Part shown: piece after piece, positions 1 through 5,736 of the stretch
Layout of the letters: each line of letters opens with the position of its first letter
Position numbering within the stretch: the stretch's first letter is position 1
From: Cytophagaceae bacterium
Lineage (GTDB): Bacteria > Bacteroidota > Bacteroidia > Cytophagales > Spirosomataceae
Length of the DNA: 5,736 nucleotides
Assembly (NCBI GenBank): GCA_947459055.1
Contig: CANHCG010000131.1
Span: forward strand, 1 to 5,736
Direction of reading: 5' to 3'
The notes under the pieces: generated by a model
What the model was told of the DNA's origin: nothing
What the model saw: the letters and a program-made list of their open reading frames with translations, nothing else
Databases searched by the model: none
Position numbers and translations under genes: made by a program

Positions 1-438
1 CACGCCGTAAAAAAAAGCTTGGAAATATTTTCCGGAAAAATTAACCGGTGAACCATGTGACAAGTGTCCGCCATGGGATAAATCAAATCCTAAAATCTTA
101 TCGCCCGGATTCAAAAAGGACAAAAATACCGCTGCATTTGCTTGTGCACCTGAATGTGGTTGCACGTTAGCCCAGGTCGCGCCAAATAGTTGTTTCGCCC
201 GCTCAATGGCTAAAGTTTCCACTTCATCCACGACTTCACAACCACCATAATACCGCTTTCCCGGAAGACCTTCCGCATATTTATTGGTCAATACACTGCC
301 CTGCGCTTCCATCACCTGGGGAGATGTAAAGTTCTCGGAGGCAATTAACTCGATCCCGAATTCTTGTCGGTGAGCTTCTTGATCAATCAATGAAAAAATC
401 TCGGTATCGCGCTGGGTTGGAAATGTGCTGGCAGCCAT
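1..438 (-). CDS. glyA: Serine hydroxymethyltransferase, N-terminal part (3' end beyond the window)
   Basis: This is the first 146 codons of a PLP-dependent enzyme that interconverts serine plus tetrahydrofolate and glycine plus 5,10-methylene-tetrahydrofolate in the cytoplasm, the main source of one-carbon units. The reading frame is open from the start codon to the window edge. Recognisable family blocks are [12 protein letters not shown] (residues 10-21), [20 protein letters not shown] (28-47), [20 protein letters not shown] (51-70), [14 protein letters not shown] (91-104) and [19 protein letters not shown] (119-137). These cover the N-terminal arm and the start of the large PLP domain; the Schiff-base lysine lies beyond the window. 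The start is chosen at 438 because the family normally begins only a few residues before RDT. An in-frame ATG at 474 would add 12 residues ([12 protein letters not shown]) of unconserved appearance. No clear Shine-Dalgarno precedes either ATG. The gene is divergent from dsbD. Confidence 0.97.
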   Translation of the reverse strand, partial: MAASTFPTQRDTEIFSLIDQEAHRQEFGIELIASENFTSPQVMEAQGSVLTNKYAEGLPGKRYYGGCEVVDEVETLAIERAKQLFGATWANVQPHSGAQANAAVFLSFLNPGDKILGFDLSHGGHLSHGSPVNFSGKYFQAFFYGV

Positions 439-538
439 GAAATAAATGTTGTTGGATTTCGTTTTAAAGAGCATAAAATTACGATTTTTAATCCGAATAG
501 AAAAGAGATGGGTGGCGATTTAGTCGACAAATATCACG

Positions 539-567
539 TTGGGTTCCGCTAATTTTTCTTAATTTTG
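539..567 (+). promoter_or_regulatory. Probable Bacteroidota-type promoter of dsbD
   Basis: TAATTTTG at 560-567 matches the Bacteroidota -7 consensus TAnnTTTG exactly. A TTG at 539-541 lies 18 nt upstream, in the place expected for the -33 element. Transcription would start near 573-575, giving a leader of only about 15 nt before the dsbD ATG at 590. The consensus is established knowledge for the phylum; its use here is inferred from sequence and position. Confidence 0.6.
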
Positions 568-579
568 GGGCAATCAAAA

Positions 580-591
580 ATAGGTACCTAT
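580..591. repeat. 12-bp perfect palindrome overlapping the dsbD start codon
   Basis: ATAGGTACCTAT is a perfect inverted repeat covering the end of the leader and the first two bases of the dsbD ATG. It could be an operator, or a short hairpin limiting initiation, but about one palindrome of this length is expected by chance in a window this size, so no role is claimed. The AGGT at 582-585 is the nearest thing to a ribosome-binding site for dsbD, and it is weak. Confidence 0.3.
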
Positions 592-2545
592 GAAATTTCG
601 CTTATTTCTACTTTTCGCCTTGATGTGTGCAAGTTTTTTGGGCTTTTCTCAAAAAATCACGCCGGCTAAATGGTCATGGACCTTGGAACCAGCAAACCCG
701 ACAGTCGGGCAAACGGCCGAAATTATTTTTAAAGTTAAAATTGATAAGGGTTGGTATCTCTATTCCTCCGATTTTGATAAAGATTTAGGACCTGTAGTTA
801 CGACCATTAAAATCAAAGAAGGCCTTGGCGTTCAGGTAGAAGGTCCCTTAAAAGCCATTAATCCACATTCGAAGGAGGACAAAGAGATTTGGAACGGAAC
901 CTACACGTATTTTACTGAACAGGGAGAATTTCGCCAACAAATTAAAATCACTTCCGCCAATTGGAAAATCGACGGATCTTACGATTCCCAAACCTGTTCA
1001 AACGAAAGTGGCCTCTGTGTTCCCATTAAAGGGCCTTTCGTGATTCAAGCAGCCGGTGTGGCTTCCTCGAGCACCGAGGAATCAAAAAAAAAAATCGTTG
1101 AGGCTTCGCTAATCGCCCCGGACCAGGAATCCCTTTGGAGCTTTTTCTGGATTGCCATGGGCGCCGGCCTTATCGCTTTATTGACCCCCTGCGTCTATCC
1201 CCTGATCCCTATGACGGTGAGTTTTTTCACCAAACAAAAAGGGGGTAAGAAATTAGCCTTTTTATACGGAGGGTTCATTGTCTTGATTTATGTGTTTTTT
1301 GGAACCCTTTTGGCCTTTTTTGCTGGGGCTAGTTTTGCGAACTTTTTGAGCACGCATTGGATTCCCAACTTATTGTTTTTCGCCATTTTTATTGTTTTTG
1401 GAATCTCCTTTTTAGGGGCTTTCGAAATTGTATTGCCTTCGAATTTAGTGAATACTGTCGATGCCAAATCTGACAAAGGAGGCTTAATTGGCGTATTTTT
1501 CATGGCTTTCACCCTGGTGTTAGTATCTTTTTCATGTACGGGGCCACTAGCCGGTTCAATTTTAATTGCGGCTTCTCAAGGGGCATTTGTTAAGCCGATC
1601 ATCGGTATGCTCGGATTTTCCCTCGCCTTCGCGATTCCATTTACGCTTTTCGCGATTTTCCCTAGCTTCATGCAAAAATTACCGAAATCAGGCAATTGGA
1701 TGAATGAAGTAAAGGTCGTTTTGGGCTTTTTAGAAATTGCTCTTGCCTTTAAGTTCTTGAGCGTTGCGGATCAGGTCTATCACTGGCATTTGCTGGATCG
1801 AGAAATCTTCTTGGCGATTTGGATTGCCATTTTCTCGGCTTTAACCCTTTATTTGTTTGGCAAAATTTCCTTGCCGCACGATGGTCCATCTGGGAAATTA
1901 TCGGTGCCAAGAACCTTGTTCGCTACGGCGATGTTGGCTTTTGTGTTATATTTAATTCCGGGAATGTTTGGGGCTCCGTTGAAAGGACTCTCCGGATGGT
2001 TGCCACCCATGAGTTCGCAAGACTTCAAAGGAAATACGGGTTCCGCTTCCACTCCCGAAGTCTCGAATAAAGCCAAGTACAGCGATTTTTTAACGCTTCC
2101 ACTGGGTCTACAAGGATTTTTTGATTTCCAAGAAGCGAAAGCTTATGCCTTACAAGTGGGTAAGCCATTGTTCATCGATTTTACGGGGCATGGATGTGTC
2201 AATTGCCGCAAAATGGAAGAATATGTTTGGTCAGATCCCATTGTTCTATCAAAATTAAAAAACGACTATGTGGTCGTGGCTTTGTATTGTGATGATAAAA
2301 CCGAATTGCCTGAGGCAGCCTGGTACACTTCGAAAGTGGACGGCCAAGTCAAACAAAGTCTCGGCGATCAAAATTTAGATTTTCAGATTACGCAGTTTAA
2401 TTCGAATGCCCAACCGCATTACATCCTCCTAGATCCACGCAAGGACATGAGCCCGATGGTTGAACCTGTTTCCTTTGATGCGAACATTGATCATTTTGTC
2501 GATTTCCTTTCAAAGGGTATTGCAACGTATAAATCCGGAAATTAA
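590..2545 (+). CDS. dsbD: Thiol:disulfide interchange protein DsbD (transmembrane reductant carrier)
   Basis: The 651-residue protein should carry electrons from cytoplasmic thioredoxin across the inner membrane to periplasmic proteins such as disulfide isomerases and cytochrome c maturation factors. Residues 1-20 are a signal peptide. Residues 25-155 form the periplasmic alpha domain with the redox pair C136 and C143. Residues about 184-462 form the membrane beta domain with roughly eight hydrophobic segments and the conserved cysteines C201 (in LLTPCVYPLIPMT) and C316 (in VSFSCTGPLAGS). Residues about 505-645 form a thioredoxin-like gamma domain with C536-V-N-C539 and a cis-proline candidate at P609. 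All six cysteines expected for electron relay are present, so it should be functional. It is longer than E. coli DsbD (about 565 residues), partly through a long stretch between the CVNC motif and the cis-proline. C13 in the signal peptide lacks a proper lipobox. An 11-A run falls in the alpha-beta linker. The stop codon overlaps the next gene by one base. Confidence 0.95.
   Translation: MKFRLFLLFALMCASFLGFSQKITPAKWSWTLEPANPTVGQTAEIIFKVKIDKGWYLYSSDFDKDLGPVVTTIKIKEGLGVQVEGPLKAINPHSKEDKEIWNGTYTYFTEQGEFRQQIKITSANWKIDGSYDSQTCSNESGLCVPIKGPFVIQAAGVASSSTEESKKKIVEASLIAPDQESLWSFFWIAMGAGLIALLTPCVYPLIPMTVSFFTKQKGGKKLAFLYGGFIVLIYVFFGTLLAFFAGASFANFLSTHWIPNLLFFAIFIVFGISFLGAFEIVLPSNLVNTVDAKSDKGGLIGVFFMAFTLVLVSFSCTGPLAGSILIAASQGAFVKPIIGMLGFSLAFAIPFTLFAIFPSFMQKLPKSGNWMNEVKVVLGFLEIALAFKFLSVADQVYHWHLLDREIFLAIWIAIFSALTLYLFGKISLPHDGPSGKLSVPRTLFATAMLAFVLYLIPGMFGAPLKGLSGWLPPMSSQDFKGNTGSASTPEVSNKAKYSDFLTLPLGLQGFFDFQEAKAYALQVGKPLFIDFTGHGCVNCRKMEEYVWSDPIVLSKLKNDYVVVALYCDDKTELPEAAWYTSKVDGQVKQSLGDQNLDFQITQFNSNAQPHYILLDPRKDMSPMVEPVSFDANIDHFVDFLSKGIATYKSGN
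1084..1094 (+). repeat. Homopolymer of 11 A within dsbD
   Basis: Eleven consecutive A bases encode the end of S165, K166-K168 and the start of I169, in the linker between the periplasmic and membrane domains of DsbD. A 12-A version reads AAT CGT TGA and stops at once. A 10-A version reads TCG TTG AGG CTT CGC TAA and also stops within a few codons. Runs of this length are known to promote slippage by DNA and RNA polymerases. Whether that happens here is unknown. Confidence 0.9.
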
Positions 2546-2991
2546 TGTCATGGGGAGCCTATTTTGCGGTAATGTTTGCCACCGCCCTAAAATTCATTGC
2601 GGGTCCAATCACAGGTTTTTCCCTTGGGTTAGCTTGGTATGAAACGGTAATTTTTACCTGGTTAGGCGCTATGGCGACCGTTACGATCATCGTAAGTGTG
2701 GGTCAAATCCTCCTCAAAAGCCTCGCTTCCTTCCGTAAAACCAAACCTTTGCTCTTTTCCAAGCGGGTTCGATACGCCGTCCAAATTTGGCAAAAATTCG
2801 GCATCAAAGGCATCGCCGCCTTAACGCCTTTAATTTTTACGCCCATCGGCGGAAGTTTTTTGGCCTTATCGTTTAAGGTTCCTTTGCCCCGAATTTTGAT
2901 TTTCATGGCCATTTCATCCATCTTGTGGGCCTTGTTGTATACGGGCTTAATATACCAACTCACATTTTTGCGCGCTTGGATTCAGGCATAA
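2545..2991 (+). CDS. Small multi-pass membrane protein of unknown function, coupled to dsbD
   Basis: The 148-residue product is strongly hydrophobic, with about four likely membrane segments at residues 5-29, 34-58, 87-110 and 115-140. A basic cytoplasm-type loop lies between the second and third (residues 59-85, rich in K and R). The pattern KFGIKGIAALTPLIFTPIGG (residues 84-103), followed by LALSFKVPL and a final hydrophobic helix, loosely resembles the small putative multidrug-export (Sm_multidrug_ex) and DedA-like membrane families. I cannot confirm membership and assign no transport role. There are no cysteines, so it is not itself a thiol carrier. The ATG shares its A with the dsbD stop codon (TAATG), indicating translational coupling and co-transcription from the dsbD promoter. 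No good Shine-Dalgarno is seen, which fits re-initiation. The stop codon runs directly into the terminator's A tract. Confidence 0.85.
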   Translation: MSWGAYFAVMFATALKFIAGPITGFSLGLAWYETVIFTWLGAMATVTIIVSVGQILLKSLASFRKTKPLLFSKRVRYAVQIWQKFGIKGIAALTPLIFTPIGGSFLALSFKVPLPRILIFMAISSILWALLYTGLIYQLTFLRAWIQA

Positions 2992-3012
2992 AAAAAGCCG
3001 GATAAACCGGCT
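2990..3012 (-). terminator. Intrinsic terminator between convergent genes, strong on the minus strand
   Basis: A perfect 6-bp GC-rich stem, AGCCGG (2996-3001) and CCGGCT (3007-3012), encloses a 5-nt loop. Read on the minus strand, the hairpin is followed by seven T residues (2996-2990), a classic Rho-independent terminator located 22 nt past the lipoprotein stop. On the plus strand the hairpin is preceded by the A tract but followed only by CTTAAATAAT, so it should end the dsbD transcript less efficiently. The stop codon of the upstream plus-strand gene lies inside the A tract. Confidence 0.88.
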
Positions 3013-3034
3013 CTTAAATAATATGTCTTGGAAA

Positions 3035-3283
3035 TTAATTCCCTTGATTGATGCTTTTTCCTGCGAATAATTTCTCCCGAATCGCATTCGCCTTTACCTC
3101 TAATTCTGGTTTAGCTGTATACGTATTCTTCAATTGAGCAGCTGCGCTATCTGGATGAACACCATAAACGTGAGCTTGCCCTTCATTCAAGTCTTTTTGC
3201 TTGATGGTATTGTTTTTTTGGTAGTCACAAGCTGTAGCCATCAACGCCAAGGCAGCCATCGGAAGTAAGTTTTTTAATTTCAT
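3035..3283 (-). CDS. Small putative lipoprotein of unknown function
   Basis: The 82-residue product starts with a basic n-region (MKLKN) and a hydrophobic stretch (LLPMAALALMATA) ending at C19. This is a plausible type II signal peptide, although A-T-A before the cysteine is a loose lipobox. The mature part of about 64 residues is hydrophilic, rich in K, N, Q and A, with a probable helix near the C terminus (residues 60-76). There is no second cysteine and no recognisable domain. After C19 comes DYQKNN, which does not clearly match the acidic surface-export signal described for Bacteroidota lipoproteins, so a periplasm-facing location is a guess. The gene lies 68 bp downstream of the M3 peptidase on the same strand and has a promoter-like element of its own, so it may be expressed both alone and by readthrough. 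A terminator follows. I do not recognise the family. Confidence 0.8.
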   Translation of the reverse strand: MKLKNLLPMAALALMATACDYQKNNTIKQKDLNEGQAHVYGVHPDSAAAQLKNTYTAKPELEVKANAIREKLFAGKSINQGN

Positions 3284-3305
3284 CGTTTGTTACAAAAATT
3301 CTTTG

Positions 3306-3313
3306 CAAAAATA
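3306..3313 (-). promoter_or_regulatory. Probable -7 promoter element of the small lipoprotein gene
   Basis: On the minus strand this reads TATTTTTG, an exact match to the Bacteroidota -7 consensus TAnnTTTG. It ends 22 nt before the lipoprotein ATG, exactly the spacing seen for the dsbD promoter. A clear TTG -33 element is missing; only a T-rich run (plus-strand A tract at 3331-3336) lies at about the right distance. The AT-rich background makes a chance match possible. Confidence 0.45.
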
Positions 3314-3351
3314 AGGCCAAAAATCGTATTAAAAAAGTGATTTGACTTCGT

Positions 3352-5082
3352 CTAGCTATTTGTTTCTAAATTTTTAATCTTTTGCATTAAAAAGTCCATC
3401 AATTCCGCGATATATCCTTGGCTAAAATTAAATTCGATTCCCGCCGCCGCATAGATTTCGCGAATCGGTACCGTGTAGCCTAAGGAAAGCGCATCCAAAT
3501 ATTGTTGGAGTGCCTTATTCGGATTTTCACAATAATTTCGCCAAACTGCCAAGGCGCCTAATTGCGCAATCGCATATTCGATATAATAAAATGGTACTTC
3601 AAATAGATGTAATTGCTTTTGCCAAATATGGCCTTTAATCTCTTCCAATCCTTCCCAATCTGTGATGTTGTCCGAAAAGCGATTCAGGATTTCGAGCCAT
3701 TGGGCCTCCCGCTCAGCAGGCGTATGTGCTGGGTTCTCGTAGATCCAATGTTGGAATGCATCAATCGTCGCCACCCAAGGCAAAGTCTCTAAAATATCCT
3801 CTAAATGCTTAATCTTTGCGCGTTTCGCCTCCTCCGGTTGATCGAAATACATATCCCATTCATCCATCGTGATCAATTCCATGCTCATGGAGGCCAATTC
3901 GGCCACCTCTGACGGGAAATTTCGGAACGAATTTAAAGGTAAATCTTTTGTTAAAATCGAATGAACCGCATGACCACCCTCATGCAAAAGCGTCACCATA
4001 TCCCGCACTTGACCCGCCGCATTCATAAAAATGAACGGAAATCCAGTTTCCTCCAAAGGATAATTATAGCCACCCGGATTTTTACCTTTTCGAGAATCTA
4101 AATCGAAACGGTCCAACTTGACCATTTCTTTCAAACAATCCCCTAAAAAGGGATCTAAATTTGTAAATACTTGAATCGTTTTATCCAATAATTCCTGCCC
4201 CGTTTCAAATGGTTTCAAGGGTTTCCTTCCTTTCGGATCCACCGCCTTGTCCCAAGGGCGCAATTTCGATAAACCCAACGCCGCTTTTCGTTTGGCGGCC
4301 AATTCATTTAAAATAGGCGACAAGGTAGTAGCCACCGCTTCATGAAATTCAAAACAATCCGCCGGACTGTAATCAAAACGCCCTAAACTGGCGAAGGAAT
4401 AATCTCGGAAATTATCAAATCCAGCTTGTTGGGCCACCTGATGCCGACGCTGAATTAATTCATTAAACAAATCATTCAATTCATTTTTCAAACTCAAACG
4501 TTGGGTCGTCATTAAAAAATAGACCTTTTCACGAAAAGCCCGATCGGTGGATTCGAGCAAGGCGCTCGCTTGTTGGAGCGTTTTTTCCTCCCCATCAATC
4601 GTCACCATCAATCCTCCGGTCAAATTCCCATATTGGGTTTGCAGGTTTTGGAGTTCGGTAAACAGGGGAATATTTTCCTCTCTGAAAATCTCGATCGCCT
4701 TTTTGAGCCCCCGAAACATGATTGAAAAACCACTTTCGGTCAATTCATCCACATAGGGTGAATCCATTACTTTTTTATTCCACACATCCTCATAAACCGA
4801 AGCATGCGGCATGATGTCATTCACAAATTGTGCATAGCTGGCTTGCAATTCCTCGTTTTGATTGTCACAAGACATTTTGATGTAGCGCCAAGCAAAATTT
4901 TCGGATAAATAACTTTCAAGCTCGGATCGTTGGCCACAAAATACCCGTAAATCCGCTGCAGAATGAATAAGCACCTCGCTTAATTGGTCGAAATAGGGCT
5001 TCACGCTATCCCAGGTACTTAATGAAAAGTCGGAAGGAAGCAAATGGCGCGTGGTAGTTTGAGGACTTATGGTTCTGTTCAT
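3352..5082 (-). CDS. M3-family zinc oligopeptidase (oligoendopeptidase F-like)
   Basis: The 576-residue product is a complete M3 metallopeptidase, a cytoplasmic enzyme that degrades short peptides released by proteasome-like proteases or imported from outside. The zinc site is H367-E-G-G-H371 within LLHEGGHAVHS, with E392 in FPSEVAELASMSMEL as the likely third ligand, 21 residues after H371. E368 is the catalytic base. The C-terminal VPFYYIEYAIAQLGALAVW block (residues 496-514) carries tyrosines of the type that line the active site in oligoendopeptidase F relatives. The N-terminal half is helical with the usual PepF-like layout, and the length is normal for the subfamily. No signal peptide or membrane segment is present. 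The ATG lies 2 nt after the stop of the reductase gene (TAA-CC-ATG), so the two are co-transcribed and probably translationally coupled. Substrate specificity cannot be read from the sequence. Confidence 0.95.
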   Translation of the reverse strand: MNRTISPQTTTRHLLPSDFSLSTWDSVKPYFDQLSEVLIHSAADLRVFCGQRSELESYLSENFAWRYIKMSCDNQNEELQASYAQFVNDIMPHASVYEDVWNKKVMDSPYVDELTESGFSIMFRGLKKAIEIFREENIPLFTELQNLQTQYGNLTGGLMVTIDGEEKTLQQASALLESTDRAFREKVYFLMTTQRLSLKNELNDLFNELIQRRHQVAQQAGFDNFRDYSFASLGRFDYSPADCFEFHEAVATTLSPILNELAAKRKAALGLSKLRPWDKAVDPKGRKPLKPFETGQELLDKTIQVFTNLDPFLGDCLKEMVKLDRFDLDSRKGKNPGGYNYPLEETGFPFIFMNAAGQVRDMVTLLHEGGHAVHSILTKDLPLNSFRNFPSEVAELASMSMELITMDEWDMYFDQPEEAKRAKIKHLEDILETLPWVATIDAFQHWIYENPAHTPAEREAQWLEILNRFSDNITDWEGLEEIKGHIWQKQLHLFEVPFYYIEYAIAQLGALAVWRNYCENPNKALQQYLDALSLGYTVPIREIYAAAGIEFNFSQGYIAELMDFLMQKIKNLETNS

Positions 5083-5084
5083 GG

Positions 5085-5736
5085 TTAATCTAAATCGATG
5101 ATGACATCACCCGACATCGGATGCGCCACGCAAGTTAATACATATCCTTTCTTTATCTCCGTATCGGTCAGTCCATCTTCCTCATCCATCATCACCTGTC
5201 CTTGCGTACACAAACCCATGCAGGCCGTGCACATCCCCGCTTGGCATGAATAAGGAATATCGATGTCCGCATTCAAAGCCGCCTCCAAAATCGTTTCATG
5301 CGGCTGAACTTCCACGGAATGGTCTTTTCCTTCATAACGCAAGGTTATTTTTTGGACTTTCAACGAACCATCTTCCTCCGCTTGTTCCATCTCCGGACTA
5401 CTGCCCAAGCTAAATAATTCCTGATGCACCTGGGTTTCTGGAACTTCAAACATGGCCAACGAATTTTTAACTTCCTGCATCATTTGTCCCGGGCCACATA
5501 AATAATAATGGGCCTCCGATATTACAATGCCTAATTCTTGTTTTAAATAAAATACAATGGAGGCCTGATTAATTCGCCCTTTATATCCCACCCAAGTCGG
5601 CCCCGATTGGCTTATCACATGCACCACTTTAAATCGATCAGCAAAATTACGCTCCATTTCATCCAAAGCTTTTTTGAAAATGATTTGTTGCTCATTTCGT
5701 GACCCATAAATCAGGTAAATGCGCGATTGAGGTTCG
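5085..5736 (-). CDS. Flavin-dependent ferredoxin/NAD(P)H reductase with C-terminal [2Fe-2S] domain, 5' end beyond the window
   Basis: The frame is open to the window edge, giving 217 codons with the first one incomplete, so the FAD-binding domain is missing. The visible part begins with the NAD(P)-binding domain: SRIYLIYGSRNEQQIIFK (residues 4-21 of the fragment) and the nucleotide-binding YYLCGPGQMM block (77-86). A linker rich in acidic residues (about 113-122) leads to a plant-type ferredoxin domain with C164-x4-C169-x2-C172 and C202 (in VLTCVAHP) as cluster ligands; C176 is an extra cysteine. This FNR-plus-ferredoxin order is that of PaaE and related oxygenase reductases, which pass electrons from NAD(P)H through FAD to the iron-sulfur cluster. 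No oxygenase genes are visible, so the partner is unknown and no symbol is given. A TTG at 5666 is an internal codon, not the start. It is the upstream gene of the pair with the M3 peptidase. Confidence 0.93.
   Translation of the reverse strand, partial: EPQSRIYLIYGSRNEQQIIFKKALDEMERNFADRFKVVHVISQSGPTWVGYKGRINQASIVFYLKQELGIVISEAHYYLCGPGQMMQEVKNSLAMFEVPETQVHQELFSLGSSPEMEQAEEDGSLKVQKITLRYEGKDHSVEVQPHETILEAALNADIDIPYSCQAGMCTACMGLCTQGQVMMDEEDGLTDTEIKKGYVLTCVAHPMSGDVIIDLD

Noticed and set aside
439..474. A 12-residue N-terminal extension of serine hydroxymethyltransferase starting at 474
   Set aside because: The added residues look unlike the family, whose members begin shortly before the RDT motif. 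It remains possible because neither ATG has a clear ribosome-binding site.
528..582. Minus-strand promoter for glyA: GATATTTG at 535-528 or TATTTTTG at 582-575
   Set aside because: The first has a mismatch at the leading T, the second lies next to the dsbD start, and neither has a TTG element at the right upstream distance. A glyA promoter must exist here or nearby, but I cannot choose one.
605..628. DsbD as a lipoprotein through C13 in its signal peptide
   Set aside because: The residues before C13 are A-L-M, which does not fit a lipobox, and the hydrophobic segment continues beyond the cysteine to a usual signal peptidase I type site near residue 20.
1288..2076. Short open frames opposite or out of frame with dsbD (1288-1512 minus, 1819-2070 plus, 1849-2076 minus)
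   Set aside because: All lie wholly inside the well-conserved dsbD frame, have no recognisable domains, and look like shadows of it.
2460..2963. Open frames at 2460-2642 plus and 2703-2963 minus
   Set aside because: They overlap dsbD and the coupled membrane-protein gene in other frames and have no supporting features.
3284..3351. A terminator after the M3 peptidase gene
   Set aside because: T-rich runs are present on the minus strand, but only a 3-bp stem (GAC/GTC) precedes them, too weak to call. Readthrough into the lipoprotein gene is therefore plausible.
4547..4756. A plus-strand 69-residue open frame inside the M3 peptidase gene
   Set aside because: It is antisense to conserved peptidase coding sequence and has no domain or start context of its own.
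5085..5666. A 193-residue reductase starting at TTG 5666
   Set aside because: The frame stays open upstream to the window edge and encodes the conserved start of the NAD(P)-binding domain (SRIYLIYGSRNEQ), so TTG is an internal leucine codon.

Overview
The window looks like a chromosomal segment from a member of the Bacteroidota, perhaps of the Cytophagales type. The grounds are moderately AT-rich DNA, gene starts without Shine-Dalgarno sequences, two upstream regions carrying the Bacteroidota -7 promoter element (TAnnTTTG), and protein sequences such as the long DsbD with a CVNC thioredoxin domain. The phylum call is inference; I cannot place the genus. Nothing points to a mobile element, phage, CRISPR array or RNA gene.

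Layout: 1-438 is the N-terminal part of serine hydroxymethyltransferase (glyA) on the minus strand, running off the left edge. A 151-bp divergent spacer (439-589) holds the promoter of a plus-strand pair: dsbD (590-2545), a full-length three-domain transmembrane thiol-disulfide reductant carrier, and an overlapping small multi-pass membrane protein of unknown function (2545-2991). A strong intrinsic terminator for the minus strand (2990-3012) separates this pair from a convergent minus-strand group. In transcription order that group is a 5'-truncated flavin reductase with a C-terminal [2Fe-2S] ferredoxin domain (5736-5085), an M3-family zinc oligopeptidase (5082-3352) only 2 nt downstream, and a small lipoprotein (3283-3035) that appears to have its own promoter and ends at the terminator. 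Between the terminator and the lipoprotein stop (3013-3034), and in the 68-bp gap at 3284-3351, I see nothing beyond the elements listed. No gene-free stretch exceeds 300 bases.

Functionally these are mostly housekeeping genes: one-carbon metabolism (glyA), periplasmic disulfide reduction and probably cytochrome c maturation (dsbD), NAD(P)H-dependent electron transfer (the reductase) and peptide turnover (the M3 peptidase). The less understood parts are the 148-residue membrane protein translationally linked to dsbD and the 82-residue lipoprotein. The most unusual sequence-level observation is an 11-A run inside dsbD, where a slip of one base in either direction meets a stop codon within a few codons, exactly between the periplasmic domain and the membrane domain. 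I found no convincing evidence of a new multi-gene system here.
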